64,000 nt of DNA from Cyclobacteriaceae bacterium (GCA_025808415.1 CP075525.1:124001-188000); one strand, 5' to 3'. Shown: positions 36,973-46,696, counted from the first letter of the stretch. The notes: a model not told the origin generated them from the sequence alone. Program-made: numbers and translations.

Positions 36973-37203
36973 ATGGGAAGACCTCCAGTATTACCAAAGA
37001 AGAAAAAAGACGGGTTTTATATCGAAATCCGCAATAAAGGATCAAAATCTGCAGGAACAATTATTATCCGCGATAGTCGCGAGGCCATGATGCAAGCCGC
37101 GCGCATGTACGAAATCACAAAAGACGTTACCATTCTTGGCGAACACCGCAATGGCAAGCGTGTGGAGGAGTCGAAGAAAAAGAGTTCCGCTAAAGTAAAA
37201 TAA
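36973..37203 (+). CDS. Small basic hypothetical protein, 76 aa
   Basis: Starts at ATG 36973 (MGRPPVLPKKKKDGFYIEIR). The middle (SAGTIIIRDSREAMMQAARMYEITKD) is predicted to be two strands and a helix; both ends are Lys-rich, suggesting nucleic-acid contact. I recognise no named family. It has its own terminator and a 211-base upstream gap in which I see nothing else but AT-rich sequence. Confidence 0.72.
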   Translation: MGRPPVLPKKKKDGFYIEIRNKGSKSAGTIIIRDSREAMMQAARMYEITKDVTILGEHRNGKRVEESKKKSSAKVK

Positions 37204-37224
37204 GGGGCGGTTGCCCCTTTTTAT
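37204..37224 (+). terminator. Rho-independent terminator
   Basis: GGGGC, a four-base loop, GCCCC and five T follow directly on the stop codon of the 76-aa gene. Confidence 0.88.
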
Positions 37225-37265
37225 TTCCCCCACCTTCACTAATCTTTTCTATTTTCAGCCGAAAA

Positions 37266-38486
37266 ATGCATTCGGTGAGGTATTTCTTTGTTTTGTTTCT
37301 CCTGGCATGGCTTACCACCAGCGCTCAAAAAAATGAAAAGCCTTACGTAATACTCATTTCGTTCGATGGTTTCCGGTACGACTATACATCAAAATTTGAA
37401 CTGCCGAATTTCACTGCCTTTGTAAAAAACGGTGCCGCTGCTGATGGGCTAATCCCATCCTTCCCCAGCAAAACATTTCCTAACCATTACACACTGGTTA
37501 CTGGTTTATACCCCGGACATCATGGGTTAGTCGACAATTATTTCTACGACAAAACACTTGATTTGAATTACTCTATGCGTAACCGTACTATGGTTGAGAA
37601 TCCAGTCTTTTACGGAGGCATTCCGTTATGGCAACTTGCCCAACAACAAGGCTTGAAATCCGCCTCGTGCTTTTGGGTGGGATCGGAGGCACCCGTGCAG
37701 GGAGAATTCCCAACCTATTATTTCCGGTATGATGAAAGTGTGTCAAACACAAAACGTGTTGACCAGGTATTGACCTGGCTGAAACTGCGAAAGAAAGACC
37801 GTCCCAAATTTATCTCCCTGTATTTTTCATTGGTGGATTCCGAAGGGCACAACACGGGGCCAAATTCTGAAGAGTTAAAAAAAACCGTACTGGAAGCCGA
37901 CAGTTTGCTGGGTTACCTGATGAGAGGGTTGAAAAAGATCAGGCTTCCGGTAAATGTTATTCTCGTCTCAGATCATGGTATGTATGAATTGGAGCAGAAG
38001 GAAGGAACCTACATTACGCTGAGCAAATTTTTAAACCTGGCCGATACCACTGTGCGTGTTATCAATGGCGGAACGCAGGCACACTTGTATACCAAAAATG
38101 TGGATTCACTTTACAATATTCTAAAATCTGTTGAGACAAATTTTGAGATTTTTAAGCGGGAGGATTTTCCCGATCGATGGAATTATAGAAATGATCGAGT
38201 AGGCGATATAATGATTGTCGCCAAGCCCGGTTATTACATACAAATGAACAGTCGCCATTTCGGCAGGCTTCAGTCGCCTGTATTTGGTGTGCATGGTTAC
38301 GACCCCGATGAAGTAAAAGAAATGCAGGGTATTTTTTACGCCAATGGGCCAAACATAAAAGCAGGAATCACTCTACCAGTTTTTAAAAACATTCATGTAT
38401 ATCCATTCGTTGCTTATCTGTTAGGATTAACTCCGCCAAAAACCGATGGATCGTTAAGTGTGCTGTTGCCTGTTTACAAAAATTAA
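37266..38486 (+). CDS. Ectonucleotide pyrophosphatase/phosphodiesterase (NPP) family protein
   Basis: 406 residues with a signal peptide (FFVLFLLAWLTTSAQ). The alkaline-phosphatase-superfamily site shows the first metal Asp in LISFDGFRYDY, the Thr nucleophile in PSKTFPNHYTL, then Asp and His in FSLVDSEGHNTGP, DH in LVSDHGM and a final His in VFGVHGYD. These enzymes cleave nucleotide or lipid phosphodiesters in the periplasm. It converges on the GH13 gene with only four bases between stops. Confidence 0.92.
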   Translation: MHSVRYFFVLFLLAWLTTSAQKNEKPYVILISFDGFRYDYTSKFELPNFTAFVKNGAAADGLIPSFPSKTFPNHYTLVTGLYPGHHGLVDNYFYDKTLDLNYSMRNRTMVENPVFYGGIPLWQLAQQQGLKSASCFWVGSEAPVQGEFPTYYFRYDESVSNTKRVDQVLTWLKLRKKDRPKFISLYFSLVDSEGHNTGPNSEELKKTVLEADSLLGYLMRGLKKIRLPVNVILVSDHGMYELEQKEGTYITLSKFLNLADTTVRVINGGTQAHLYTKNVDSLYNILKSVETNFEIFKREDFPDRWNYRNDRVGDIMIVAKPGYYIQMNSRHFGRLQSPVFGVHGYDPDEVKEMQGIFYANGPNIKAGITLPVFKNIHVYPFVAYLLGLTPPKTDGSLSVLLPVYKN

Positions 38487-38490
38487 GAAG

Positions 38491-40233
38491 TCAATTCCGG
38501 TTTTCTGAGTAATCTGCCTCAACAATCACCGCCTGGTAAGGGCTTAGCGCCAGGGTATTTCCGGTTTGCTTAAGTTCATCGTAATTGTTAATCCAAACCC
38601 TGCCCATTTTTGTTTGTGGAAGTTCAATCACAGACTCCTTTGTAGAGAAATTTAGCAGGACAAGCACCTTTTTATTTCCGAGAATACGCGCATAAGCATA
38701 AACAGCAGGATGTTCACGCAGGATAATTTCATAGGCACCGTAGATCAATACCGGCTCACCTTTTCGTAAAGCCGTGAGCTTACGGAAATGATTCAACACG
38801 GAGTTCGGATCTTCCTGCTGGTGTTTCACATTAAGCGTAACATGATTTGGGTTAACCGGTAGCCACGGTGTTGCAGAAGTGAAACCTGCATTTTTGGTAT
38901 CATCCCACTGCATAGGGGTTCGGCCATTATCGCGCGAGCTGAATTTCAGGTCTAGCAAATAGTTCTCCAAATCACCTCCATCATTCTTTACTTTCTTATA
39001 ACCGTTAATGGCTGCGATATCCTGATATTGATCAATCCGCTCAAATCCGATGTTGGTCATTCCAAGTTCATCGCCATAATAACAATACGGTGTGCCGCGC
39101 ATGCTCAGGATAAAAGTGTTCAGCAATTTTGCCGAGCGTTCGCGAAACGCTGGGCTGTCATTTCCAAAACGGCTAACCAACCGGGCCTGGTCATGATTCG
39201 CCAAAAAGATGGAGAGCCAGCCGTCATGTGCAAAAGCACTGTCCCACTTGGTGAACACATTTTTAAAATGAACCAGGTCATATCCCTGTGGCTTGGCGAT
39301 GTCCACACCTTCAAAAGCATAGGCCATATTTAATTCGTTGCGCTCTTTATCCACAAGGTCGTGTGCATCCTTAAAATTACGACCGGCACCTTCGGCTACG
39401 CTCATCACGTTGTACTTACTAAATACTTCACGGTTCATTTCCTTAAGGTAATTGTGAATACCCTCTTGCATAGCATAGTATTGAATAAAATCTTTTTCAA
39501 ATCCCTCCGGAAATTTCGGGTAGGTGGTGTCTTTTGCTACAAACTGAAATGCATCCAGCCGAAAACCATCTACTCCTTTTTCGGCCCAGAAGCGCATAAT
39601 GTCATAAACCTCCTGCCGCACTTTAGGATTCTCCCATTTCAGGTCGGGTTGTTTAGCCGCAAAGTAGTGGAGGTAATAGGCATGAGTAAGGGAGTCGTAC
39701 TTCCATGCATCGCCACGCTCATCAAACAAGCTGTATCGATAGTTTGGCTTGCCTTTCTCGGCCGGCCACCAATGGTAATATTCGCGGTACGGGTTATCGC
39801 GTGAACTGCGCGACTGTTGAAACCAAGGGTGCTCATCGCTGCTGTGGTTTACCACAACATCCATTATAAGTTTTATGCCTCGTTTGTGCATTTCTGCTAA
39901 CATCACATCAAAATCCTCCATTGTGCCAAATTCATTCATGATGCCGCGGTAGTCACTTACATCATAGCCATTATCGGCATTGGGTGAACTGTAGATGGGG
40001 TTAAGCCATACAGCCGTAACGCCCAGCGACTTTATGTAGTCAAGCTTTTCAATAATCCCCTTCAGGTCACCCACGCCATCACCATCGGTGTCCTTCAAAC
40101 TGCGCGGATAAACCTGGTAAATAATTTCTTCCTTCCACCATGCTTCGGAGGGTTTTGCTAGCTCTGCGCCACGTTTTTTACAGGAAATTGCCGCGGGCAC
40201 GATCAGCATTAAGAGCAAGGCATGAACTTTCAT
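38491..40233 (-). CDS. GH13 alpha-glucosidase (oligo-1,6-glucosidase-like) lipoprotein
   Basis: 580 residues. The signal peptide ends in AAISC followed by KK, so it is a lipoprotein, whereas most homologues are cytoplasmic. The family motifs are complete: VVVNHSSDEH, GFRLDAFQFV with the nucleophile Asp, VMSVAEGAG with the acid/base Glu, and FLANHDQARL with the transition-state Asp. N-terminal EIIYQVYPRSLKDTDGDGVG is typical of oligo-1,6-glucosidases and sucrose/trehalulose-type relatives. No SusC/SusD pair is nearby, so it acts outside a usual polysaccharide locus. Confidence 0.93.
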   Translation of the reverse strand: MKVHALLLMLIVPAAISCKKRGAELAKPSEAWWKEEIIYQVYPRSLKDTDGDGVGDLKGIIEKLDYIKSLGVTAVWLNPIYSSPNADNGYDVSDYRGIMNEFGTMEDFDVMLAEMHKRGIKLIMDVVVNHSSDEHPWFQQSRSSRDNPYREYYHWWPAEKGKPNYRYSLFDERGDAWKYDSLTHAYYLHYFAAKQPDLKWENPKVRQEVYDIMRFWAEKGVDGFRLDAFQFVAKDTTYPKFPEGFEKDFIQYYAMQEGIHNYLKEMNREVFSKYNVMSVAEGAGRNFKDAHDLVDKERNELNMAYAFEGVDIAKPQGYDLVHFKNVFTKWDSAFAHDGWLSIFLANHDQARLVSRFGNDSPAFRERSAKLLNTFILSMRGTPYCYYGDELGMTNIGFERIDQYQDIAAINGYKKVKNDGGDLENYLLDLKFSSRDNGRTPMQWDDTKNAGFTSATPWLPVNPNHVTLNVKHQQEDPNSVLNHFRKLTALRKGEPVLIYGAYEIILREHPAVYAYARILGNKKVLVLLNFSTKESVIELPQTKMGRVWINNYDELKQTGNTLALSPYQAVIVEADYSENRN

Positions 40234-40328
40234 AAGTATGTAAAATTTAGGGAATTTAAAGGCTTATCGAGAGGGCTCAAAAATTGCCTGACTTATTCAT
40301 GAGCAAAAAGCTTCTGGCAATTAAATGG

Positions 40329-41549
40329 CTACAAAAAATCCTTCATTACCTCCTCTACCGAGCGGCTCCCTGGAAAATATCCAACTACCTTCTGTAGTAC
40401 ACGGTCAACGAGGGTATCCGGGCATGATGCTCCACTGGTGAGGACAATTTTTACCTGCTTCTTTTGAGGAAGAAAATCTTTCGTTACCTGTAACTCCTTT
40501 TGGGAATAATGAAAGTGATGGATTTCGTTTGCCGATTTTATCTCTGTATCAGCCTTAATGAAATAGGTTGGGAATTTCCGTTCGCAGAGTTCAACAATGT
40601 GGGAGGTGTTTGAACTGTTATAACCTCCAACCACCAAAGCCAGGTCGGCATCGGTTTCCAGCAATTCAAATGTAGCGTTCTGATTATCGTTAGTGGCGTA
40701 GCACAACGTGTCGCGGGTGTCGGCAAAGTGTTTTTTTATGTTGTCCTCACCGTATTTCTCCAACATTAAAGTCCGGAAATAATCGGCAATGGCCTGGGTT
40801 TCGGAAGCCAGCATAGTGGTTTGGTTCACTACACCAACACGCTGCAAGTTTTGCACAGGATCAAAGCCAGTCGAAAACTTACCTGCGAACTCAGAAAAAA
40901 ATTCGTTGAGTGGCTTTTTCCCGGTCATATATAGGCCGAGGCTTATTGCCTCGCTCATGTCGCGCACGACAACGGAAGCCCCGCTATTCGCACTGTGCGA
41001 AAAGGTTGCCCGGGTTTCTTCATGCTTTGGCTTTCCGTGAATAATTATGGTGTAATCATCCTTGCCAAGTTTATCCGCCCGGTTCCAAACCTTTTCAACA
41101 AACGGGCACGTAGTATTGTATTTATGGACCTCCACACCTTTCTCAAGAAGGAGGTGCTCGATTTCCAGGGTTGTGCCGAATGCCGGAATGATAACCACAT
41201 CATCTGAATCAATTTCATCCCAGGGAATAAACTGCGTGCCATCGGTATCCATAATAAACTTTATGCCGCGGTTTTGCAGATCGTTGTTTACTTCCTGGTT
41301 GTGGATCATCTGGCTGAGCAGGTAAACCTTTTTGTTCGGATTTTCTTCAAGTGCCTTGTAACTGATTTCTATGGCATTTTCAACACCATAGCAAAAGCCG
41401 AAATGGCGGGCGATATAAAACCCAACAGGGCCAAAATCCAAAAAAGTAGGGGAAAAGTCTTGCTTACGTTGATCCTTTAACCTTCGTAGCTCCTTTATCT
41501 TTCCGGTAATGGCAGACCGGTAATAGGCGGGTATGTCAAACTTTTTGAT
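40329..41549 (-). CDS. ispH: 4-hydroxy-3-methylbut-2-enyl diphosphate reductase IspH, start codon unclear
   Basis: The last step of the non-mevalonate isoprenoid pathway. Iron-sulfur Cys ligands are in HFGFCYGVENA, NTTCPFVEKVW and GASCPDTLVDR; HEE of PKHEETRAT and the His in MIHNQEV bind substrate. A TTG at 41441 is the first conventional start, giving 370 residues. However, the frame stays open 40 codons further and encodes FDIPAYYRSAITGKIKELRR and the following residues, which look like the N-terminal extension of Cytophagales homologues. No ATG, GTG or TTG exists between the stop at 41562-41564 and 41441; an ATC at 41549 is where the homologous Met would be expected, so I place the start there tentatively. 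Confidence 0.88.
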   Translation of the reverse strand: MKKFDIPAYYRSAITGKIKELRRLKDQRKQDFSPTFLDFGPVGFYIARHFGFCYGVENAIEISYKALEENPNKKVYLLSQMIHNQEVNNDLQNRGIKFIMDTDGTQFIPWDEIDSDDVVIIPAFGTTLEIEHLLLEKGVEVHKYNTTCPFVEKVWNRADKLGKDDYTIIIHGKPKHEETRATFSHSANSGASVVVRDMSEAISLGLYMTGKKPLNEFFSEFAGKFSTGFDPVQNLQRVGVVNQTTMLASETQAIADYFRTLMLEKYGEDNIKKHFADTRDTLCYATNDNQNATFELLETDADLALVVGGYNSSNTSHIVELCERKFPTYFIKADTEIKSANEIHHFHYSQKELQVTKDFLPQKKQVKIVLTSGASCPDTLVDRVLQKVVGYFPGSRSVEEVMKDFL

Positions 41550-41592
41550 GGCAGCTAATTTTTAAAACTAACCGTAAAGGTAACGCAATTGT

Positions 41593-41647
41593 TTTATTCC
41601 AGGCTGTTTGATAACCCCAGTCGATTATCAAACAGCCTGGATAAAAG
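41593..41647. repeat. Long hairpin between ispH and the 57-aa gene
   Basis: CCAGGCTGTTTGATAA (41599-41614) pairs perfectly with TTATCAAACAGCCTGG (41625-41640) around a 10-base loop, and the flanks TTTTATT and ATAAAA can extend the stem. It ends neither strand with a proper T run. It may terminate or stabilise the transcript of the small gene upstream. Confidence 0.75.
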
Positions 41648-41653
41648 TTGCCA

Positions 41654-41827
41654 TCATGCTGCCCGTGAAAGCTTGTCTTCTTTGATTTGCTTTTTCCTCA
41701 CTTCCCTTGACTCAAGGTCAAAGGTCATTACTTCTACCAGGTTATTTTTCAGGTACCGCAATACCTCCATCACTTTACCATCGCTTTTGCTGCGTACGCG
41801 TTCCCCTTTTCGAAACAGTTTTCTCAT
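41654..41827 (-). CDS. Small hypothetical protein, 57 aa
   Basis: ATG 41827 to TGA 41654. The sequence starts MRKLFRKGERVRSKSDGKVM and continues with EVLRYLKNNLVEVMTFDLES and a Lys/Arg-rich tail. The start resembles small SH3-like YodC-type proteins (KxGDxVRxKSGG), but the match is short and I do not assign it. It follows the HtrA gene by 16 bases on the same strand, so it is probably the last gene of that transcript, ending near the hairpin at 41599. Confidence 0.7.
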   Translation of the reverse strand: MRKLFRKGERVRSKSDGKVMEVLRYLKNNLVEVMTFDLESREVRKKQIKEDKLSRAA

Positions 41828-41843
41828 CGCTTAAAAATTAGTT

Positions 41844-43334
41844 CTACATCCTGAAGGCATAATTGAATTCACGCGGAAAATCTTCGTAAGTTCCCGTTAA
41901 AATGACCAATTCGCCTGATTTCTTTTTCTTCATTTCCTCATTGAATTCCTTTACCGATTTAACCGGTACATCATTTACTTTGGTAATAATAAATCCTTCG
42001 CGTATATCTGTGCTCTTTGCTAACTTACCATTGCCTAGCGTTTTAATGCGTACACCATTGTTAAGTTCAAGGCGCTTTAATGTTTTTGCATCAATATCTT
42101 CAACATCAATACCCAACGCTACAAAACCCGTACGCTCTTCGGGCTTAATAACACCAACATTGCCATCACGGTTTTTAAGCACAACGGGATAGGTGATTTC
42201 CTTTCCTTTGCGGTTAACCGTAATCATCACTTTGTCACCAGGGCGATGACGGCCAATGGTTTCAATTAAGGCAGCACTGGAGCGGATGGGTGTTTCGTTG
42301 ATTTTTACTACAACGTCATGCTCCTTAATACCCGCCTCTTTTGCTGCACTTTTGTTCCCCTCGGCAAAACCGGAAACGAAAGCGCCTTCGTTCACTTCTA
42401 AATCGTATTGTTTAACCAGTTCGCTGTTCACACTGCCTACTTGAATACCCAGCCAGCCGCGTTGTACTACCCCAAACTTCATCAGGTCCTCAACAATTTT
42501 GCTAACAATGTTTGAGGGTACTGCAAATCCATAACCTGAGTAAGCACCCGTTGGGCTGGCAATGGCTGTGTTTATGCCTACCAAACCAGCATTCATATCC
42601 ACCAACGCACCTCCGCTGTTTCCGGGGTTAATGGCGGCATCGGTTTGAATAAATGATTCAATTGCTGTATTCCCCTGCTCAGTGTTCCGATCGAGGATAT
42701 TGATGTTTCTTCCCTTTGCGCTTATAATTCCTGCCGTTACGGTTGAGTTAAGGTTGAAGGGATTGCCTACAGCCAATACCCATTCGCCCACACGGGCGTT
42801 ATCAGAATTGACGAAAGGAATAAAGGGAAGATTTGATTGATTGATTTTTATCAACGCCAGGTCTGTATCCGGATCGGTGCCTATTACTTCGGCTTTGAAT
42901 GAACGATTGTCGTTCAGCGTAACGTCAACCACATCGGCTCCCTGCACTACGTGATTGTTGGTAACTATGTAACCATTGGCATTAATAATTACCCCTGAAC
43001 CTGAACTCTGGCTTGGTCCAAAATTTCGAGGTGTTCCAAAGAAATCACGAAAGGGATCAAAAGACTGGTTCTGCTCCCGTGTACTTCGTGCTTGGGTAGA
43101 TCGAATGTGCACGACAGCAGGCGTGACCTTTTCGGCAATGGCCGTAAAATCAGTGGGTACAGTAGTTGTACTGTTTGCCTTATCCAGGTAGGTTACTTTC
43201 GATATAGGCGGTTCGGTAACATATTGTATCGTCACCGGTTCATCTTTCTTCAGGTATTCATAGCAGCCAAGGGTTAAAACACTGCCCAAAATAGCTGCCG
43301 CAAAAAGTGATGTGAATTTTTTCATGGCTGTCAA
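41844..43334 (-). CDS. HtrA/DegP-like periplasmic serine protease with two PDZ domains
   Basis: 496 residues; a start three codons later (MKKFTS, 43325) is equally likely. The trypsin-like domain has the triad His128 (TNNHVVQ), Asp158 (DTDLALIK) and Ser240 (NPGNSGGALV). PDZ1 spans about residues 295-390 (GWLGIQVGSV) and PDZ2 about 400-490 (GFIITKVNDVPVKSVKEFNE). The N-terminus is a membrane anchor or lipoprotein signal (TLGCYEYL). Degrades or refolds misfolded envelope proteins. Confidence 0.94.
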   Translation of the reverse strand: MTAMKKFTSLFAAAILGSVLTLGCYEYLKKDEPVTIQYVTEPPISKVTYLDKANSTTTVPTDFTAIAEKVTPAVVHIRSTQARSTREQNQSFDPFRDFFGTPRNFGPSQSSGSGVIINANGYIVTNNHVVQGADVVDVTLNDNRSFKAEVIGTDPDTDLALIKINQSNLPFIPFVNSDNARVGEWVLAVGNPFNLNSTVTAGIISAKGRNINILDRNTEQGNTAIESFIQTDAAINPGNSGGALVDMNAGLVGINTAIASPTGAYSGYGFAVPSNIVSKIVEDLMKFGVVQRGWLGIQVGSVNSELVKQYDLEVNEGAFVSGFAEGNKSAAKEAGIKEHDVVVKINETPIRSSAALIETIGRHRPGDKVMITVNRKGKEITYPVVLKNRDGNVGVIKPEERTGFVALGIDVEDIDAKTLKRLELNNGVRIKTLGNGKLAKSTDIREGFIITKVNDVPVKSVKEFNEEMKKKKSGELVILTGTYEDFPREFNYAFRM

Positions 43335-43549
43335 CTTAAATTATTAGTTTCCTTTAAGCAAAAATCCGGCAAATTGAGATGCAGGGTGCCTTCCGGGCTC
43401 CGAAGGGGAAATTTTGTCAGAAATTGATTGTCAAAATGTTCTACCGTGATCTTCAACACACACCATCTGCTAGGATACCTACATTACGAAAAAACTATGC
43501 TTTTTGTTCAGTTTCGGTCAATATAGAAGGGCTTTTGCAGCTATGCAAA

Positions 43550-45442
43550 TTAACCGGAGCCGGCCATAGGTTTGGCTTGGGGTAACTGAACCAAAAAGGT
43601 GGTTCCTTTTCCCGGTTGGCTTTCGGCCTGGATGGTACCATTGTTCTTTTCAAGAAACTCTTTGCACAACCGCAGTCCCAAACCGGTCCCCTTCTCTCCT
43701 GCCGTACCGGTAGTACTTGTTTTCTTCTCTAAATCAAAAAGCTTGTCAAGTTGCGCCTTTAACATTCCAACACCGGAATCCGTTACTTGAATTTGAACCA
43801 CCTCATTTTCTACTAAAGCGGAAATAACTATTGTACCATTCTCACCGGTAAATTTAATTGCGTTATTGATGAGGTTACGCATAACAAAGCCGATGTGATC
43901 GTAATCCGCCAGCACATAAATCCCCTCAACTATTGTATGCTTCATTGTTATCCTTTTTTGGACTGCAATGGGGTTAAAGATCATAAGGATTTCTTCAACA
44001 ACTTGTTTCAGGTTAACCGTAACGGGTTTCACGGAATAGTCGTTCATCTGCGATCGTGCCCACATCATTAAATTTTCTGTCATCTTTAAACTGTTCCCGA
44101 CAGATTCCTGTAGCTTTTGCCCCATTACTTTTATTTCCTCGGTTGTTAATGATTCGGCATGCCTGGATATCAGCGATGAAAAAGAAAGCAAAGAATTTAA
44201 GGGAGCCTTTAAGTCGTGCGCTACAATGGTAAAAAACTTGGTCTTTGTTTCATTTAGTGCTTTCAGTTCTTGGTTCGTTTTTCGTTTATCACGAACATAA
44301 ACAATCAGCAGCACGGTGGTAACAAACAGTATGATCAAAGATATTGTGCTGTATAATACCTGGGCGTTACGCAAATCCAGTTTTTGCTGCTGTTCAATTT
44401 TCTCGGTTTTAAGTTTTTCAAAATTTACCTCACTCTCAAATGTGCTTTGCAATGCCTGCATCAAAGTCAATACCTCCTTGGGTCTTTCCCGTTCAACACT
44501 ATCCATATAAACCAAATAATCATTTAAAAATTGATAGCCGAGCTTGTAGTTACCAAAGCGCGTATGAAAATCCGAAGCGATTCGATAAAGTTCACGTAAG
44601 TCTTTTGCATCCTGGCTTTCCTTCGCTAAAGGCATAGCCTTAAAAATAATCCGGGCTTCATCTGACGGCCTATTTTGAGTGCGGTAAAGCCTGGCTAAGC
44701 CAATCAACGATTTAACAGTTGCATCCTTTTGCGACAAGTCCTTTAGTTCATCCGAAATAGACAGCGCCTTTATGAAATGCTCCTCGGCCTTCGTGAGGTT
44801 ATTTTTTGCCACCTCTATTTCTCCCCACAGCCGATGTGCCGCTGTTAGGGGCGTTTTGAGATTTAAAGAGTCAAGCTTCTGTAGGGATAATCGGGCAAAG
44901 CTTTCAGCCTTTTCAATATCACCAACATCCAGGTATACTTGCCCTAAATTATGCGCGGTTATAGCCTCGCGTTCGGCATGGTTTAGGGATCGAAAGATTT
45001 GATAAGCTTTTTGGTGATAGCCAATGGATGTCTCGTACGCTCCAAGTCTTCGATAGGTATTGGCCATGGTAACATAACAATTACCTTCACCCAGCAAATC
45101 ATTATGCGCGTTGAACAAGGCCAAGGCTTTGTTTACGTAAATCAGGCTTGCAAAGTAATAGCCGCTTATTGAATAAATGCCAGCCATGTTTCGATAAGCC
45201 GAGCCAATGCCACGTTCGTAATGCAGGCTCGTTGCCATGCGCATGGCATCGGCCGTGTATTGCAACGATTTTTCCTTTGAAATAAAGATGAACTCCCTGC
45301 CCAGTTCAACAAGTGCGTCCACGGCCAGGGTGTCTGTCTGACCTTTGTCAACAATGCGTTGTAAACTATCTACATAGTGGGATTGCGCAAAACCTGTTAA
45401 ACAGATGAGCAAACAAGCATAAGCACAGCATGTGCGCAACAT
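43550..45442 (-). CDS. TPR-containing sensor histidine kinase
   Basis: 630 residues from ATG 45442, which opens a signal peptide (MLRTCCAYACLLICLTGFAQ); the frame extends to a TTG at 45496 without reason to use it. About six tetratricopeptide repeats form the periplasmic part, then one membrane helix (TISLIILFVTTVLLIVYV). HisKA carries the phospho-acceptor His (about residue 409) in TIVAHDLKAPLN, and the HATPase has NLINNAIKFTG, VTDSGVGM and GTGLGLRLCKEF. No response regulator is adjacent, so it is an orphan kinase. The 215-base gap downstream of it (43335-43549) shows no gene. Confidence 0.93.
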   Translation of the reverse strand: MLRTCCAYACLLICLTGFAQSHYVDSLQRIVDKGQTDTLAVDALVELGREFIFISKEKSLQYTADAMRMATSLHYERGIGSAYRNMAGIYSISGYYFASLIYVNKALALFNAHNDLLGEGNCYVTMANTYRRLGAYETSIGYHQKAYQIFRSLNHAEREAITAHNLGQVYLDVGDIEKAESFARLSLQKLDSLNLKTPLTAAHRLWGEIEVAKNNLTKAEEHFIKALSISDELKDLSQKDATVKSLIGLARLYRTQNRPSDEARIIFKAMPLAKESQDAKDLRELYRIASDFHTRFGNYKLGYQFLNDYLVYMDSVERERPKEVLTLMQALQSTFESEVNFEKLKTEKIEQQQKLDLRNAQVLYSTISLIILFVTTVLLIVYVRDKRKTNQELKALNETKTKFFTIVAHDLKAPLNSLLSFSSLISRHAESLTTEEIKVMGQKLQESVGNSLKMTENLMMWARSQMNDYSVKPVTVNLKQVVEEILMIFNPIAVQKRITMKHTIVEGIYVLADYDHIGFVMRNLINNAIKFTGENGTIVISALVENEVVQIQVTDSGVGMLKAQLDKLFDLEKKTSTTGTAGEKGTGLGLRLCKEFLEKNNGTIQAESQPGKGTTFLVQLPQAKPMAGSG

Positions 45443-45508
45443 AAATTTTTGGCACATTTGCAAAAAGGAATCAGTGGGTGATTCCAAGTTACTCAAGCAA
45501 AAGCCAAA

Positions 45509-46696
45509 ATGAAAATATCAGGTCAGATAATTCTAAAGCCGGGTAAAGAGCAAGCTGCAAAACGATTTCACCCCTGGATCTTTTCGGGAGCTGTTCAATC
45601 TGCCTCCGATAATCTTGCCGATGGTGGTTGGGTTCGCGTTGCCGATCATAAAGACCGCACACTCGGTTTTGGGCATTGGCAAAAGGGAAGTATTACGGTT
45701 CGAATGCTTTCGTTTGGGGAATCCGCACCGGATGAAAATTTCTGGACAAAAAAAATCCATCAGGCTGTTGACTTGAGGAAGGCCGCGGGATTGCCATCAG
45801 CAACCACCAATGCTTTTCGCCTGGTGCATGGCGAGGCTGACGGCTTACCTGGATTGATTGTAGATTTTTACAATGGCATAGTGGTTATGCAGGCACACTC
45901 TGCTGGTATGCACAGTGACCGTTATAACATAAGCCAGGCACTTCATAATGCTTTACAAAAACAACTTACCGCAATCTATTATAAAAGCAAGTCCACGCTT
46001 CCTGAAAAATTCAAAGCCGAACAACCCGATGGCTATCTTTCAGGCATGGGCATAGTACCTCACATTGTCTATGAACATGGCGTGAAATTTTTTGTGGATT
46101 GGGAGAGCGGACAGAAAACCGGCTTTTTTTTAGATCAGCGGGAGAACAGAAAACTGGTTGCCGACTTTTCAACAGGAAAAAATGTTTTAAACACTTTTTG
46201 TTATACCGGTGGTTTTTCAGTTTATGCGCTTCAGGCCGGTGCTTCACTTGTGCATTCTGTTGATGCCTCAGAAAAGGCAATTGATATCACCCGGAAGAAT
46301 ATTGAACTGAACGGCTTTGACGCAGCAAAGCACGCATGCTTTGCCCTTGATACCTTTGAATTTTTAAAAGGAAAAGAAAACCAATACGACTTAATCGTAC
46401 TTGATCCTCCTGCTTTTGCCAAGCACCGCGATGCGCGTCATCAGGCTGTAAAAGGGTATCAGCGACTAAACGTTGAAGCGATAAAAGCTGTTAAAAGCGG
46501 TGGCATCATTTTCACCTTCTCCTGCTCGCAGGTGGTTGATAAGCAATTGTTTTACGATACGGTAACATCAGCCGCTATACAGGCAGGGCGTGAAGTAAAA
46601 GTGCTGCACCGTTTGTCACAGCCTGCCGATCACCCTGTTTCCATGTACCATCCGGAAGGCGAGTACCTGAAAGGCCTGGTACTATATGTTGTTTAA
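45509..46696 (+). CDS. Class I SAM-dependent rRNA methyltransferase, RlmI-like
   Basis: 395 residues. A PUA domain at the N-terminus (GKEQAAKRFHPWIFSGAVQS) is followed by the central EEHEE-like linker and a Rossmann methyltransferase: KTGFFLDQRENR, motif I VLNTFCYTGGFSVYA, and the catalytic motif LDPPAFAK. RlmI makes 5-methylcytosine at a 23S rRNA position in E. coli. Conserved Cys in FSCSQVV fits an m5C catalyst. Divergent from the TPR kinase, 66 bases apart. Confidence 0.92.
   Translation: MKISGQIILKPGKEQAAKRFHPWIFSGAVQSASDNLADGGWVRVADHKDRTLGFGHWQKGSITVRMLSFGESAPDENFWTKKIHQAVDLRKAAGLPSATTNAFRLVHGEADGLPGLIVDFYNGIVVMQAHSAGMHSDRYNISQALHNALQKQLTAIYYKSKSTLPEKFKAEQPDGYLSGMGIVPHIVYEHGVKFFVDWESGQKTGFFLDQRENRKLVADFSTGKNVLNTFCYTGGFSVYALQAGASLVHSVDASEKAIDITRKNIELNGFDAAKHACFALDTFEFLKGKENQYDLIVLDPPAFAKHRDARHQAVKGYQRLNVEAIKAVKSGGIIFTFSCSQVVDKQLFYDTVTSAAIQAGREVKVLHRLSQPADHPVSMYHPEGEYLKGLVLYVV

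Noticed and set aside
39347..39355. Perfect DnaA box TTATCCACA
   Set aside because: Lies inside the GH13 coding sequence with no further boxes near it; one chance hit per window is expected.
43379..43585. Open frame in the gap between htrA and the TPR kinase
   Set aside because: Composition is not protein-like and it overlaps the end of the kinase gene on the other strand.
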